64,000 bases of DNA, taken from NCBI GenBank assembly GCA_038496445.1, contig JALMLS010000488.1:124001-188000 (forward strand), read 5' to 3'. The translations under genes were made by a program, and so were the position numbers. Shown piece after piece: positions 53,206 to 64,000 of this stretch (positions within the stretch are counted from its first letter, which is position 1; every line of letters starts with the position of its first letter). Source of the DNA: Trichosphaerium sp. ATCC 40318 (taxonomy: Eukaryota; Discosea; Flabellinia; Trichosidae). The notes beneath the pieces were generated by a model. It searched no databases, was not told where the DNA came from, and saw nothing but the letters and a program-made list of their open reading frames with translations.

Positions 53206-53625
53206 TGTTACTCTTGCAAGCAATCCTTAAGCCAGAAGCATACAGTCTGAGAAACGGAAGGGATATGAAGATAAGAGGACTTGTTTCATTTTTGAATTGG
53301 TAAAAATGAAGAAAAAAAATATTGTGGTATTACAACTGTCGTACAGAAATTACGCCAAACGCGATTATACACGATCATTAGTACGTTTGCCATGCTTAGT
53401 ATCAAAAGTGAGCAAGATCAATAGCAAACTACAAAAAAAAAGAAATAGCAGAGAAAAAACAGCTGAGAGTTCTCTTTAACGCCTGCGCATTATTATAGGT
53501 ATTTGAATAGACGTGCAATATATTTTTTTGCTTCTTTCTTCATCTCTCACAACAACACAAAGGGCAATAAATATTGTTTTATTTTTGTTTCAGGTTTTTT
53601 TTTTTCATTCCCGTTTTTGTTTGAA
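53206..53625. other. spacer with weak open stretches
   Basis: About 420 bases. Open frames at 53202-53291 (LLLQAILKPEAYSLRNGRDM) and 53297-53479 (Lys/Arg-rich) may be exons or chance in AT-rich DNA. No confident feature. Confidence 0.3.
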
Positions 53626-56600
53626 CTAGTTTTTGAATCTAACAATAAGGTACACAATTATATCAACTATTATAATCAAACCGCCAAGGGCAATTAAAGC
53701 ATATCCAGCACCAGTACCAGAATCCTAAGTATCAGTAAGAATAAAATACAGAAAAGAAAATTTGAGCATAAAAAGGAAAACCAAAAAAAGAAAAACGCAT
53801 TGCATACCCTTGCTAAAATAACTCTTTGGTTGAAACTCTTTGTATCCTCTTCGCTTAGTTCAGTTACTTCTCCAAGCCAAAATACAGGGTACATAACGCC
53901 AGTTGTTACATTTGGATGTAGTGTAGAATACAATGTTGTTCCCTCAGGTACATGCATGTTAATTTGTAACCTTTTCGCTCCTCTGAATGTTGCACCAACA
54001 TCAGGCTCAATATCAACAAAAATTTGATGATCTTCTTGGTTTGGTGATAACCCATCAACACGTGATGTCCATAATTCATCAGCCTTAGATATAATATTAA
54101 TATCAGTACGTTTATGTGCGTTTAAAATAACGTACAGCCAAAAAATGTGGTTGACAAAGGAAAAGAGGTACACCTCTTTGAGTTGAAGTCATATTTGCAA
54201 GTCCTTTGTATCCTTGATAGTATAATGTATTTACAGCCAAATCCTCATCAGACAATACATAACGATACAAAGAAACACCCTAGAACAGAATAAACAAAAG
54301 AAAGTTTAAATGAAAAAAAAAAACTGTTCTCGAATTTAGAGCTTTAAAAACGCACGTGAAGATCTACAGTTTTTTGATATACGATATCAACTGTACGTTG
54401 AATATCGCTTACAAAAGTAGGATATCTTTCTTCTTTCTTTATTCCAACAGGATAAATCTTTGAGTCAAAACCTTAAACGAGTGAGAAAGATAAACAAATA
54501 CAAAATATCCGGGTTTTTTCTCCGATGATTATTACCTCGAATAGGCACAGGCTCAGCCCAGTTGTCCCATGTCGGTGATTCAAAGTATTCAAGGATTACA
54601 CCTGATAAATCTCTGGCTGTATTTCCGGTATAGAAAGTAGACGTAGCAGGATCTAATGTATTGTTACCCTGTAAAGCCACATCAGGATCTTCTCCTAATA
54701 AAGCCAACAAAGGGTCTTGCCCTGTCCAAAACATCTCTTCTATTGTTCTTGTAACAAAGAGACCGCTTCCTTCAGAAAACGTATTTAAAACAGCGGTCTT
54801 GCCAAAGGTTTCAACTATAGTAAAAAAACACGTGTTAGTTGTGAGGGATGAGTGAATCAAGGTTTTGAAAAAATTAACTTACTGACATAAGATAGATACA
54901 AAGCTACTGTTCCAGCTTCTTGTGGAGAAAGGCCCCAAGTGTTTTGGATTGTTTCGAACTGATTAGCAGCTACTAATCCCAAGAATAGTCCAAATGATTC
55001 TGGTACAGCTAACCCTGGCGCTGTTGATGATAGAATTGATTTTGCTTGCGTTACAGAAAGTGTAAAGTTGCTTTGTGACCTTAAATAAACGTTAGAATTT
55101 AGACCATTAAAAAAATAATTTTACCATAAAGCAATCTCAACTGCACCGTCAAGCGTTGGGATGATTGATTTTACACCACTTGGAAACACAGCTCCAGTTG
55201 CCCATTGAAGGTAGCCAATGTCTTGGACATCTATTTGAAAGTAAGAAAAAACTGTGGCATGACGTGAGTGCACGTACCTGTTAAAGAAAATGTAGATAAA
55301 ATGCCCGGAACAATTAATGTTGTTTTAAAGTTCTTGCGCCATGCGATTACAAGGTCGAGTTGTTCTGTAGTTAAACCAAATGTTTGTTGAATTCCTCCTA
55401 TTGCAGTAGGATCACCTTGTTCTGCAGCAAGCCATGTAGGCGAATCTAGAATAGAAAGAGGCATCTTTCGAGTAAAAAAAATAAGTAAAACTTATCGTTA
55501 ACATCCTCAAAACAATTATTTAGTGCGTACTGATGCGTTCCAAAGGTTTTGAGCAGATTCTAAAGAGATTCCAGAAGAATTTACAGAACTTATACGGAAC
55601 GCTGCCCAACTGGATTGATTAGCAAGGTTAGTTGTAGCATTGGCCCACTCGGACAAGAATATGTCATTTGTGATCATAAACGCAGCAACCAATTGATCTC
55701 TAGAAGACTCAATAGTAGTTGTAAACCCTTGATCAACAACAAAACCAGCAAACCTAGAATTTATGAGTGGAATTCTTCGCGTAGCGAAACAGAAAATGAA
55801 TGTTCTTATGCGTACAAGCCTGTCATTAGCTCTTGAAACTGGCCTATGGCACCAGCAGCTACACCTGCCAATAGCGCTTGATCGCCTTGTAGTTTTTAGA
55901 ATAATTTATTTTTGTAGACGCTTAGTTTACCTCCAGCAATGTTTATTACGCCAACGTATGAGAAATCGATATTTGTTATTGAGTCAGTTTCAGGATTCAA
56001 GGCCGAAGGTGTTCTTTCTACGCGTAGACAATAAGCTTGAGTAATTTACAAACAAAAAACAAGCGTAACAACGCCAGTGTTTGGATTTAGAAGTTGCTTT
56101 TCGACTTTTGGTACCTCTATCAAACGTATAATACGTAAAATCAGCATAAGTTGCTGTAGCTGCTCCCTCAGGGAACGTAACGTTCTTTCTATCTATCCAT
56201 TTCCTAACTCCGAGTTAGCATTAAAGGGGAATTTAAAAAAGGAAAATATGAAGCAAAAAAGAAAAATCGTCATCAAACACGCGCCTGTATGAGTATGGTC
56301 CAATTTCTTCGTATACAGGTTTTTCTCCTTGTAGTACTTGCTATTTAAGAAATTAAATCGAGTAATTTGTACTAATAGTTTTAAACCGCAAAAAGATACT
56401 ACGTACTTGCATGTTGGTAAGGTTAAACGCATAACTAAGAAGATTTAGCCAATTTGACAAAAAGAAATTCAACGGTACAAATCACGGTAAGTTGGTGTAT
56501 CGTCTGGTTGCGTGTTTAGAAATCCTTTGTAGTCCTCATCTTCAGGCCCAGATATAACAACGGATCGCTCAACAGCGATTCTTATCTCGCTTTCAGTTAC

Positions 56601-56702
56601 AGAGCCTAGTATAAGACCCAGCCCAATGAATAGCCCGCCAATAGCGAATATAAGAAAGAAACACTCCAAAGTATTCCTTAGGTAGTACGTTCTGCACGAC
56701 AT
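53626..56702 (-). CDS. CD36/LIMP-2 family (lysosomal membrane scavenger-receptor) protein
   Basis: Type with two terminal membrane helices and a large luminal domain; relatives are CD36, SCARB and lysosomal LIMP-2, which tunnel lipids or sort hydrolases. The start at 56702 gives MSCRTYYLRNTLECFFLIFA and helix 1 (IGGLFIGLGLILGSVTESEI). The family hallmark follows: TYRDLYRFNLTNMQEVLQGE then KPVYEEIGPYSYR. Many luminal exons, including WIDRKNVTFPEGAATATYADF, SPTWLAAEQGDPTAIGG, and RIEPD-like IFVDIEPDVGATFRGAKRLQ; C-terminal helix YALIALGGLIIIVDIIVYLI and a short tail RFKN. About 15 introns, 700-plus residues, longer than animal CD36 (about 470), so an insert in the luminal domain is likely. Confidence 0.83.
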
Positions 56703-56952
56703 ACCGCAAGCGCTGTGTTTCTCGTTTAAAAAGTTTTTTAATTGCTTTAAATGGTCTGTTTGAGTCGTGCATACAATAATTACTTTCCTGATCTAGCTTA
56801 TGTGCCCTGAAAACCCCGCAAGACGTATAACGCGTAGCAAACGAAATTCAATAACTTGCATCATAACAACCACTAATTGAAAACTACGAACTATCCAACT
56901 AAAGCCAGTTCTTGTACTAACGCTGCAAGGCGCATTTTATTAACATTGTGGT

Positions 56953-58155
56953 TTACTTATCAACTTGCATTGTGAATCTACATTTAGGGTAGTTACCACA
57001 CCCCCAAAACATTCCATACTTTCCCTTACGAAGCCGCATTTTAGGTCCACCTTCACATTTCTGGCAAGGAGGTGCATTTGGATGCTCAGCTTTTTTACCC
57101 CATTTCTTAGCTGAGGATCGAAGTTAGAAATCTGAAAAAAAATAAGTTCCTTACCAGATTTGTTGTCATTCCTCAGAGTTTGCCTCATTTGTACACTGAA
57201 CCTATTCGTTTGCATCTCAAGAGGTAGAAAGTCGGGTGCTGAATTATTCACAACGCCTGTTATACCATGTTTTATGTCATACTCAGTACCACCATTCTGT
57301 TGAATGAAATAAGATTAAAACAGTTGTGCAAATTTGAGCTCGTACAAAAATTAAAACATCTCCTGATTCAAAATCGAAGGCTATCATTGATAAACATAAA
57401 AACTAACAGTGCAATGATAAAGGCATACTTAATCGTGACCTCATTTTAGGTCCTTTAATCCAGAATCGGCACGTGCAACCAAGAGAAAAAAGCACAACCC
57501 AACCTCTAGATTTGAACACTTACAAAAACAATCCCAGTGTATTCAACGTACAATACTTTATCACAATGACCTCTTAGCTTTCCTTCTGCTTGAGAATATA
57601 TAAAAGAAGTAACATAGTTTGGTACATAAGTCGGTGGGATGGCGGCATCCTGTGTAGAAGCTAATTTCGTCGCAGCTGCAGAGAAAGTCTATAACAGAAA
57701 ATCAGAACATTCAGTAAAACTTAACAAAACTGTGTTTGTACCTTGAAGGTATCAGGTATGAGATGCCCTTTGGATTCCCAATTGAACTGTATGATCTTGT
57801 AAAAATGCGACTGACTGTTTCGTGCACGTGTAGGTTCTCTGTGAGGTCTGCTTTTCTGAATATCTAAAAGTTTATGAATATAGAAATTTAGAGCAATTTA
57901 CATTTCGGTTAACTGACTCGTTGATCGGTTTGATGCAAATACTGTTTGTGTTGAGCTCAGTGCAGTTTCGGGTTTTTTTACATTTCAAATAGCTTACCGT
58001 CGCTGAATTGTAGCTGCATGTCCTTGTCCATGAACGACTTGATAAGAACTACGCCTTCTTGAGGCTACAACTGATTTAATTACTAGAACCGTTAAACTAC
58101 GTACCTGAACGTATTTGTACGCTTTACCAGATGTAGGAGTAGTTGAATATGCCAT
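56953..58155 (-). CDS. protein with C-terminal topoisomerase-type C4 zinc ribbon
   Basis: The start at 58155 gives MAYSTTPTSGKAYKYVQPQE and VVLIKSFMDKDMQLQFSD. Middle exons read RPHREPTRARNSQSHFYKII, QFNWESKGHLIPDTFKTFSAAATKL in part, and SFIYSQAEGKLRGHCDKVLY. The last exon has CQKCEGGPKMRLRKGKYGMF followed by WGCGNYPKCRFTM, the C-X2-C...G.F.GC..YP.C pattern of type IA topoisomerase C-terminal zinc ribbons, which bind single-stranded DNA or RNA. No topoisomerase catalytic domain is present. About 250 aa, five or six exons. Whole-protein family not recognised. Confidence 0.6.
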
Positions 58156-58307
58156 TTTTTTGCTTTTTGAGAGCGTTGTTGCACGTGTGTAGGAATGTAG
58201 TGAATAACCCTCAACATCGCTAACTCACAAAAAATATTCAATTTTCGTCTGCCTTAACGAAAAAAATTGCTGGAAAAATAATCTGATGTAGACCGTTTAT
58301 CGCAGCT

Positions 58308-61300
58308 ATGAGTTTTTTAGCACAGCTAGAGAATATTCAACCACATGAGAGTTCGCGCCAAGTAAGTTTTCTTCAATCAATACAAGACACGCTCGTACGC
58401 GATCCAAGACGCGATTCTACGAGTGTAGATCAATTATGCGCCAAACTACAGGTACACGACGCGTAAATTACACTTCAATAATGACAACGCGTAGGTTTTG
58501 ATGCCGTCTTGGACAGCATCTACAGCTTTGTGGGTTTCAACGACCACAACCCTTATTCAATGTGGAGCATCAGCATCGGGCAGTAATGAGCTCCTAGCTG
58601 CGGTCGTACGTTATTCAAACACGCTCGCAAATCGTTTACGGATTTTTAGTCTATCGACTTGCTGAAGTCTAGTCCAGGCATCGTGGAAGGCCAACAAATA
58701 GCAGAGCTAGTACTAGCTATACTCAACAGAATTGACATGCTGAACACAATGTCCAATAACACTTTTGGTGGGATTATGCTCTCTTTCATGAACTGCACTA
58801 CAGTCGATGAGGCAATTACTGGAAGCAGTACGGAATCGTTACTAAGTATGAATCTCATCTTTCCACTCAAGTCATGGATGCATTAATTGCTCAGTACACA
58901 AAAGTAACGAATCCACACATACGAAAACCTTACGTTGTACTTTGTAAAAAGGTGCGAAGCTTAGTATTTCACCAGAGATGACTAATCAAAAACAACTAGC
59001 TTTCCTTGAGAAAAGGAGCAATAGAAGCTAGCAAGCTTCCACAATTACTAAGAGCTAGCTCTTCGGTTCTTACTACTAAAGTAAAAAACCCTAGCGTACA
59101 TCAAGTTGTACGTATATGACATTCACATATAGACAAAACACTCGCTTTGAATTGATTAATTTTAGTTACTTCGTGAGGACTTGAAAGGGTTTCTTTATTT
59201 TTGTCGCACTTTTGGTACGAACCTTTCTTCATAACTCCAATTGGTTAATCGTAATCCACCTCTTAGCGTTGAAACTAAAGCCATACTACTCTATTCTTGG
59301 AGAACTATCAATAAAATTTAAAGAATTGTCTATGGATCCTGAGACACCTCCTATAAACCGAGGAATCCCAAAAACGACTGCAACACGTATGTGGATAGGA
59401 ATGTTTGCCTCAATTCAACCGCTTGACGTTGCAAGAATTTTCTCTGGTTTCATTATAAATAGTGATCTCCCTTTCGAAGGATCACCACTAACCAAGGTAC
59501 GACAAACAAAAATGAAAGTGCAGAAAAGAGCTACAAGTCAGTTTTTTTTCATTCAGGGAAAAAAAATCTTGCTGTCATTTTGACACATTGTGACATTTAG
59601 ACAATTTTTTTTTTTTAGTCTATAATCAATAACACAACCGAGAATAATTTATTTATATTTTCCAGACGCTCATTGCGCTTGAAATTGCTCCTCACGCGAT
59701 TAAAACGCTTCCTGTTGAAAAAACGCTATCTGATTTATTCGACAACTTGCAATACATCTATGCCTATGAAGTGACCGCGCCAAGGGAGAAGAATATATAT
59801 CCAAGTATTGTAGCTAGTATTTACACATGTATTGCATGTGTTTCTCGAGAAACAAATGGTGATGACGCCACTTTTTGTAAAATTGAGTCAATTCTTCTAT
59901 CGAACGCACTGAGTACACATGTTCTCACTAAAAGTGTCGCTCTTGATATTTGGTCGCTCCTACTACGTGATTCTAATGATGCAGCACGTGAACGTACTGC
60001 AAATCTACTCATACAATTGGTACCAAACAACTCTTTTGTTTCTGAATTTTTTTTGACTAGTATTGTTTTTTGTAGGCAAAGCACCTGTCGGATACTGTTG
60101 GACCGTATGTTATTTCTATGTTGTTATTTTGTTGTAATATATTTTTTTAGAGACACATTCAATGATAGGGATGAAATCACATGTTGTAAATTGATATTTG
60201 AGAGATTGGCGCCTTTTTTATCAATAGGATTACAGAATAGAATCACAACTAGTTTATTACAGAACAAATATTCAACTTCTTTACCTGTTCTTGCTGTATT
60301 TCCAAAGACATGGGCTGCATCCCTTACATTTCACAATCTTAAAAAAATCGTGGATCAAGGTATGAAGCCGACCACAGCGGCGATGACTGGTTATGTTGAC
60401 GCAAAAGACTTGGTACTAAACTTTTTTTTTGATAAATATTTTTCTTCTAAAACCATGTCTCAAGTGTAAAGGCGTATGTCTTTTGAAGCAAGCTGCTAGA
60501 CATGGTAAACGCACAACTTCTTTTTCATCTGAACAGAAAGCGAACATAACAAATGTCATTAAATACCTTTTACGCGATGAACACCTGATGAAGAAAGGAG
60601 GTAAACAAGTCTTACAAAAAAAAAGCCTCATCTCTTCAATAGAAGTATCATGGCAACTACTCGGACTTGTATACGAGATGAGTGGACAACTTCAAAACTC
60701 AAACATAGGTTTTATTCACGAAAGACTGGCTCACCTCTCTAAATCATTACCTGATTTGCACGTACTTAAAATGGTGAATATTGTAATGTATGCTGCTGAG
60801 AGTATTGATACATCATCTGTTGTACGATTTTTTTTACAAAAAGCGTAGTAGTGACTACTTTACACTCGCGACTAACCAATTTTAGAATATATTGGTGAGA
60901 CAGTGGAAGATTATTTGGCTCAAGGCACTTTCAAGTAGAAACAGTTTTTTAGTAAATGTGACAATTTCCACTTTCTTAAAATTTTGTCGCAAAAACACAA
61001 GTGCGTTCTGCTACTCGTATTAACCTTCTCTGTCGTTAATATGCTATAGATTTGGACTGTCACTTTCAATCACTACTTGGTAAATATACAGAAAGCGTCA
61101 GTGCCTATGTAAGTAAGGCTTGCGTGTTATCAGTATCCCCTCATAGTTTTTTTATTCATTGCAATTTTTTTTTTTGTTGTCTGTTTTTTTTCTTAACTGC
61201 CAGCTATCTCCTGAAGAAAGGCTATGTCGCGCAAAGCAAGTACAAGAGCAGATGAGACAATGGGCTTGCGCAACGTCACAAAGTAGTGTAAACGGTTCCT

Positions 61301-61449
61301 CAAAAAATCAAGGCGCTGCTTCTACTTCAGAGTTGATTGGCTTTCTACTACCTAAACTATCCGATTTACGTGATAGAGTACCACAACAATTGCTAGACTC
61401 AGCAGCTGATAGCTTACAACGTATAAAGTCAACACTCGATGTAATGTAA
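58308..61449 (+). CDS. large helical protein, possibly FIRRM/FLIP-like
   Basis: Starts MSFLAQLENIQPHESSRQVS at 58308, ends RVPQQLLDSAADSLQRIKST, LDVM before TAA at 61447. Long exons are almost all amphipathic helix: GIVEGQQIAELVLAILNRID; LSDLFDNLQYIYAYEVTAPR; SIVASIYTCIACVSRETNGD; STHVLTKSVALDIWSLLLRD; SSIEVSWQLLGLVYEMSGQL; LKMVNIVMYAAESIDTSSVV. The DIWSLLLRDSN stretch recalls the DVWCFLARYG motif of FIRRM (C1orf112), the FIGNL1 partner in meiotic recombination. This is a weak, by-eye link; any HEAT-like scaffold is possible. About ten introns, 800-plus residues. Confidence 0.5.
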
Positions 61450-62170
61450 ATAAAAATAACGTGTAAGAATTTTTGTTTGGCCAAGGCACGTTTGCGTTAG
61501 GAAGGGAGCATGGTTTTTTTAATGAATTACTACGCATTGTATGACTACTTGCGCAAAGTTGTAACCGCTGAACTAGAAATAGTATGAGGGGTACACACGT
61601 ATCGTTGGTAGTAAAATATATTGTTTTGTTCGTTTTACTTCTCGCGTACTGGCGTTTTTAACTCATTAACCAAAAATTTCTACTCTACGAGCACAAAACC
61701 GGCGGACAGGCCAGGTATTTTTTTCTCCCAAGGAGAACGCCAAGAGAAAAATGAATTGTTGCGAAATTTCTACTTCACCAAGTCATTCTCTTCAAGGCAG
61801 CAAGGTCGGATCTAAGTCGAGCAAACGTAAGTAACGATAGCTAAGTTAAGTCATTTAGCTCCTGTGGTGTTATGCAGGCGGTTTGGCTTTGTTTTGGACA
61901 AACGCCAACCGATGCAAACACATTTGGCCCTTCTACAATTTCCAAAGCTTTTTTCCAACCGAATTTTAAAAACATGGGTCGTTGGCGTATTTTATGTTGA
62001 AGTTGCTTGTTTCCGCACATCAGAACTAACATCAGTCAAGTTGGAACAATTTTTTTACAATCATTGTATTTGGCATGTCGTTACTCCAACAATTTTTGCG
62101 CACACAACAAAACGCAGTGTTTCGTTTGTTTTTTTTTTTTCAAACTCGTTTTAACTGTAAACGCAGATAA
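61450..62170. other. unresolved stretch, conflicting open frames
   Basis: About 720 bases. The plus strand shows an open stretch 61621-61815 (ending NFYFTKSFSSRQQGRI) and another about 61876-62000 reading FGQTPTDANTFGPSTISKAF. The minus strand is also open at 61841-62032 (WKKALEIVEGPNVFASVGV). They cannot all be real. These may be 5' exons of the next gene or a separate small gene; I cannot decide. Confidence 0.3.
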
Positions 62171-63967
62171 ATGAATCCTACTGGCGCTCCAACGGTACCA
62201 CAACCAAATACAGCACATGTAGAAGTGCCTGAGTTGTCCGTTGGTTCTCAACGGTCTTCTGTGGTGATGCATGGTTTGCCGCAACTACCCCACGAAGGTA
62301 TTGCTCGGAGTAACACCTTTGAGACCAACAGAGAAGGTACGTACACTGTTTTTCTTCGTCCCGCGTTTGACCTGACAATGTACTACAGTGTCTATCCCAC
62401 CTCCGCCTGTTACACAAGATATGACCGTTACGCCTGCAACAGAGCAACGAATGCAAATATCTCACCTGGAACAGGATATAATTAACCAAGGCACCGTGGC
62501 GCCTTCAATGCCATTTTCTACCAATGTACGAGCAAATTCGTTCAAAACTGTCAAGTTCGTAACAAGTGGTTTAGGCTCCTATCCCAGACATGAATCAGCA
62601 AGCAGCACTAGTAGCACCAACTGGTACAAACATTACGCGTCGCACGTTAAATCTTACACGCGTCTAGTACACCCAAACGCTGGTGCTTTCCCTATTCCTC
62701 AACAGTGTTCATTTATTGATAGCACACCTACAATACGGGCACTTTATCACACAACCGACATTAAAAAAGTTGTACGTTGATTTAATGAGCTGCTATGTTC
62801 GTCACTCACTTCTCAAAAGGAAGGCGCATTTGCGGAAGCTGTTAAATGTCAGGAAGCCATAGGCATTTGTAAAAGCCTTTTATCACAACAACGATCTGCA
62901 TTGGTGCGAGGAAACGAACAAGCCGCCCAAACTCAGACCGTTCAAGTAATAGACAAGGTAAGAGCATAGACATGTTTTTTATTTATTATCACTAACACGA
63001 ACAAACGAACAGGTATTAGCACATTTAGAGGATGCTACACCAAGAAGGATTGAGGACTATGCTGGTTGGCATAATATCTTGGGCATTGAGTTGGTGAGAA
63101 CCTTTTTTTTTTGGTTTTTTTTTTACATTTTTTTTTTTCGCTCTGCTGTGGCGACTTACCTCCTTTTTAGCTATTACCTCGTATAGTAGACTCTGGAGAA
63201 GAATTTGAACTGGCCAAGTGCATGACTGATAAATTAAAGAAAACAAAAATACACCGTGAAATCTTGCATGCTGTTGATAATGCTCTTGCTATTAATGAAA
63301 AGATAAATCTGCTCGATTTTGCTGCTTGGTTACCTGAGTATGCAGCTCGTATTATACCATCTCAAGATGCTAACGCACCTCTATACATGGTAAGTAATTC
63401 GCGACTTGTTCTACAGCACTGGATTTTGTCTAATAGTTTTTGTTTAGTTTGTTGATGATCCAGAGGTACTTGAAAAGTACCAAACTACAGGTGTTGCTGG
63501 TGTTGCTGGTATGCCTGCTCCAGAGACAAATGCTCCAGTACTCGATAATGATATGGGCATGACTGCTCCAGTTATTCCTGGAGAACAGCGTGGTAGTAGT
63601 AGTGGTTGTACGTAACACGAAAGACTCAACAAACATACAAATTATTTCGAAAAAAAACTTTTTTGAAGAGATTGATTGTTTTGACTACAAAATGGTTGAC
63701 TTGTGCTTATTTTTCCCTTTTGTTACAGCAATGGGGCAATACGCACAGCCCGGAAAGAAACGACAGATTGGAAGTATGCCTATGAACGGTCAAGGACCAA
63801 TGAAGCGTATCAAAACAGAGCAAAAGATTCCTTACTCTGTACATCTTCCACGTGCGTTGTAAATCTTATTTTCCTGTTTTCCTTGATTTTTCTCATACTT
63901 TTAAATAGCACTTGTCACAGAAGATTATAATCCAGCTGTTCTATCACCAGCAGTACGCACATTATAA
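62171..63967 (+). CDS. unknown, probably nuclear protein, Pro/Ser-rich with helical core
   Basis: The start at 62171 gives MNPTGAPTVPQPNTAHVEVP, a Pro/Ser/Thr-rich N-terminal half (SIPPPPVTQDMTVTPATEQR; GSYPRHESASSTSSTNWYKH). A helical core follows: AFAEAVKCQEAIGICKSLLS; VLAHLEDATPRRIEDYAGWH; DKLKKTKIHREILHAVDNAL; INLLDFAAWLPEYAARIIPS. After a Pro/Gly linker comes a basic motif (QPGKKRQIGSMPMNGQGPMK then RIKTEQKIP), likely a nuclear signal, and a conserved-looking end TEDYNPAVLSPAVRTL. About seven exons. The layout is that of a transcription or chromatin cofactor, but I do not recognise the family. Confidence 0.5.
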
Positions 63968-64000
63968 GTGTATGAGCATTTATTAATTAACTATGTAGCC

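Noticed and set aside
61841-62032. minus-strand open frame reading WKKALEIVEGPNVFASVGV
   Set aside because: Plausible composition, but an equally plausible plus-strand frame overlaps it and no start or partner exon fits.

Overview
Nuclear DNA of a unicellular eukaryote. It is AT-rich, gene-dense and very intron-rich: almost every gene is split by introns of about 20-80 nt, and both strands are used with spacers of a few hundred bases. There are no operons or Shine-Dalgarno sites. The gene set (STAT with an SH2 domain, a CRIB-domain effector, a CD36/LIMP-2 family protein, GTPBP3, ATP23, UAP1, UBA1, RBM26/27) points to a unikont protist. An amoebozoan is my best guess, by inference only; there is no rRNA or mitochondrial marker to confirm it. 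All multi-exon models were built by eye from frame, GT/GC...AG borders and family similarity, so spans are firmer than single exon borders.

Layout. 1-10 kb: GTPBP3 (cut by the window edge), a full STAT transcription factor, a small SAM-like protein, an aldo-keto reductase, an ICMT-like membrane methyltransferase and the ATP23 protease. 10-17 kb: a small membrane-anchored protein, an unknown multi-pass membrane protein and RBM26/27 with a tRNA-Gly(CCC) in one intron. 17-29 kb: an ATP-grasp protein, UBA1 with a tRNA-Pro(UGG) in one intron, a CRIB protein with a Tyr/Glu repeat tail, UAP1, a C2-like protein and a coiled-coil protein. 30-31.5 kb: a WD40 protein. 32-44.4 kb: an accessory block of three F-box/leucine-rich-repeat genes and three BTB-like genes, with a large inverted duplication and palindromic repeats; an MFS transporter gene sits inside it. 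44-64 kb: a gene-poor spacer, then MAPEG, two unknown proteins, a Tim17/NDUFA11-like protein, a multi-pass membrane protein, a CD36/LIMP-2 protein, a topoisomerase-type zinc-ribbon protein, a large helical protein (possibly FIRRM) and an unknown nuclear-looking protein.

How the genes relate: most neighbours are unrelated housekeeping genes. The exception is the 32-44 kb block. F-box proteins are usually substrate receptors of SCF (CUL1) ubiquitin ligases and BTB proteins of CUL3 ligases; here both kinds are multiplied side by side with signs of recent duplication, inversion and decay. UBA1, which starts every ubiquitin cascade, lies about 10 kb away, probably by chance.

Three genome-level signals deserve attention. 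Many introns begin GTAC(G) rather than GTAAG. A set of GC-AG introns begins with GCACGTG. The hexamer CACGTG is several times commoner than base composition predicts.
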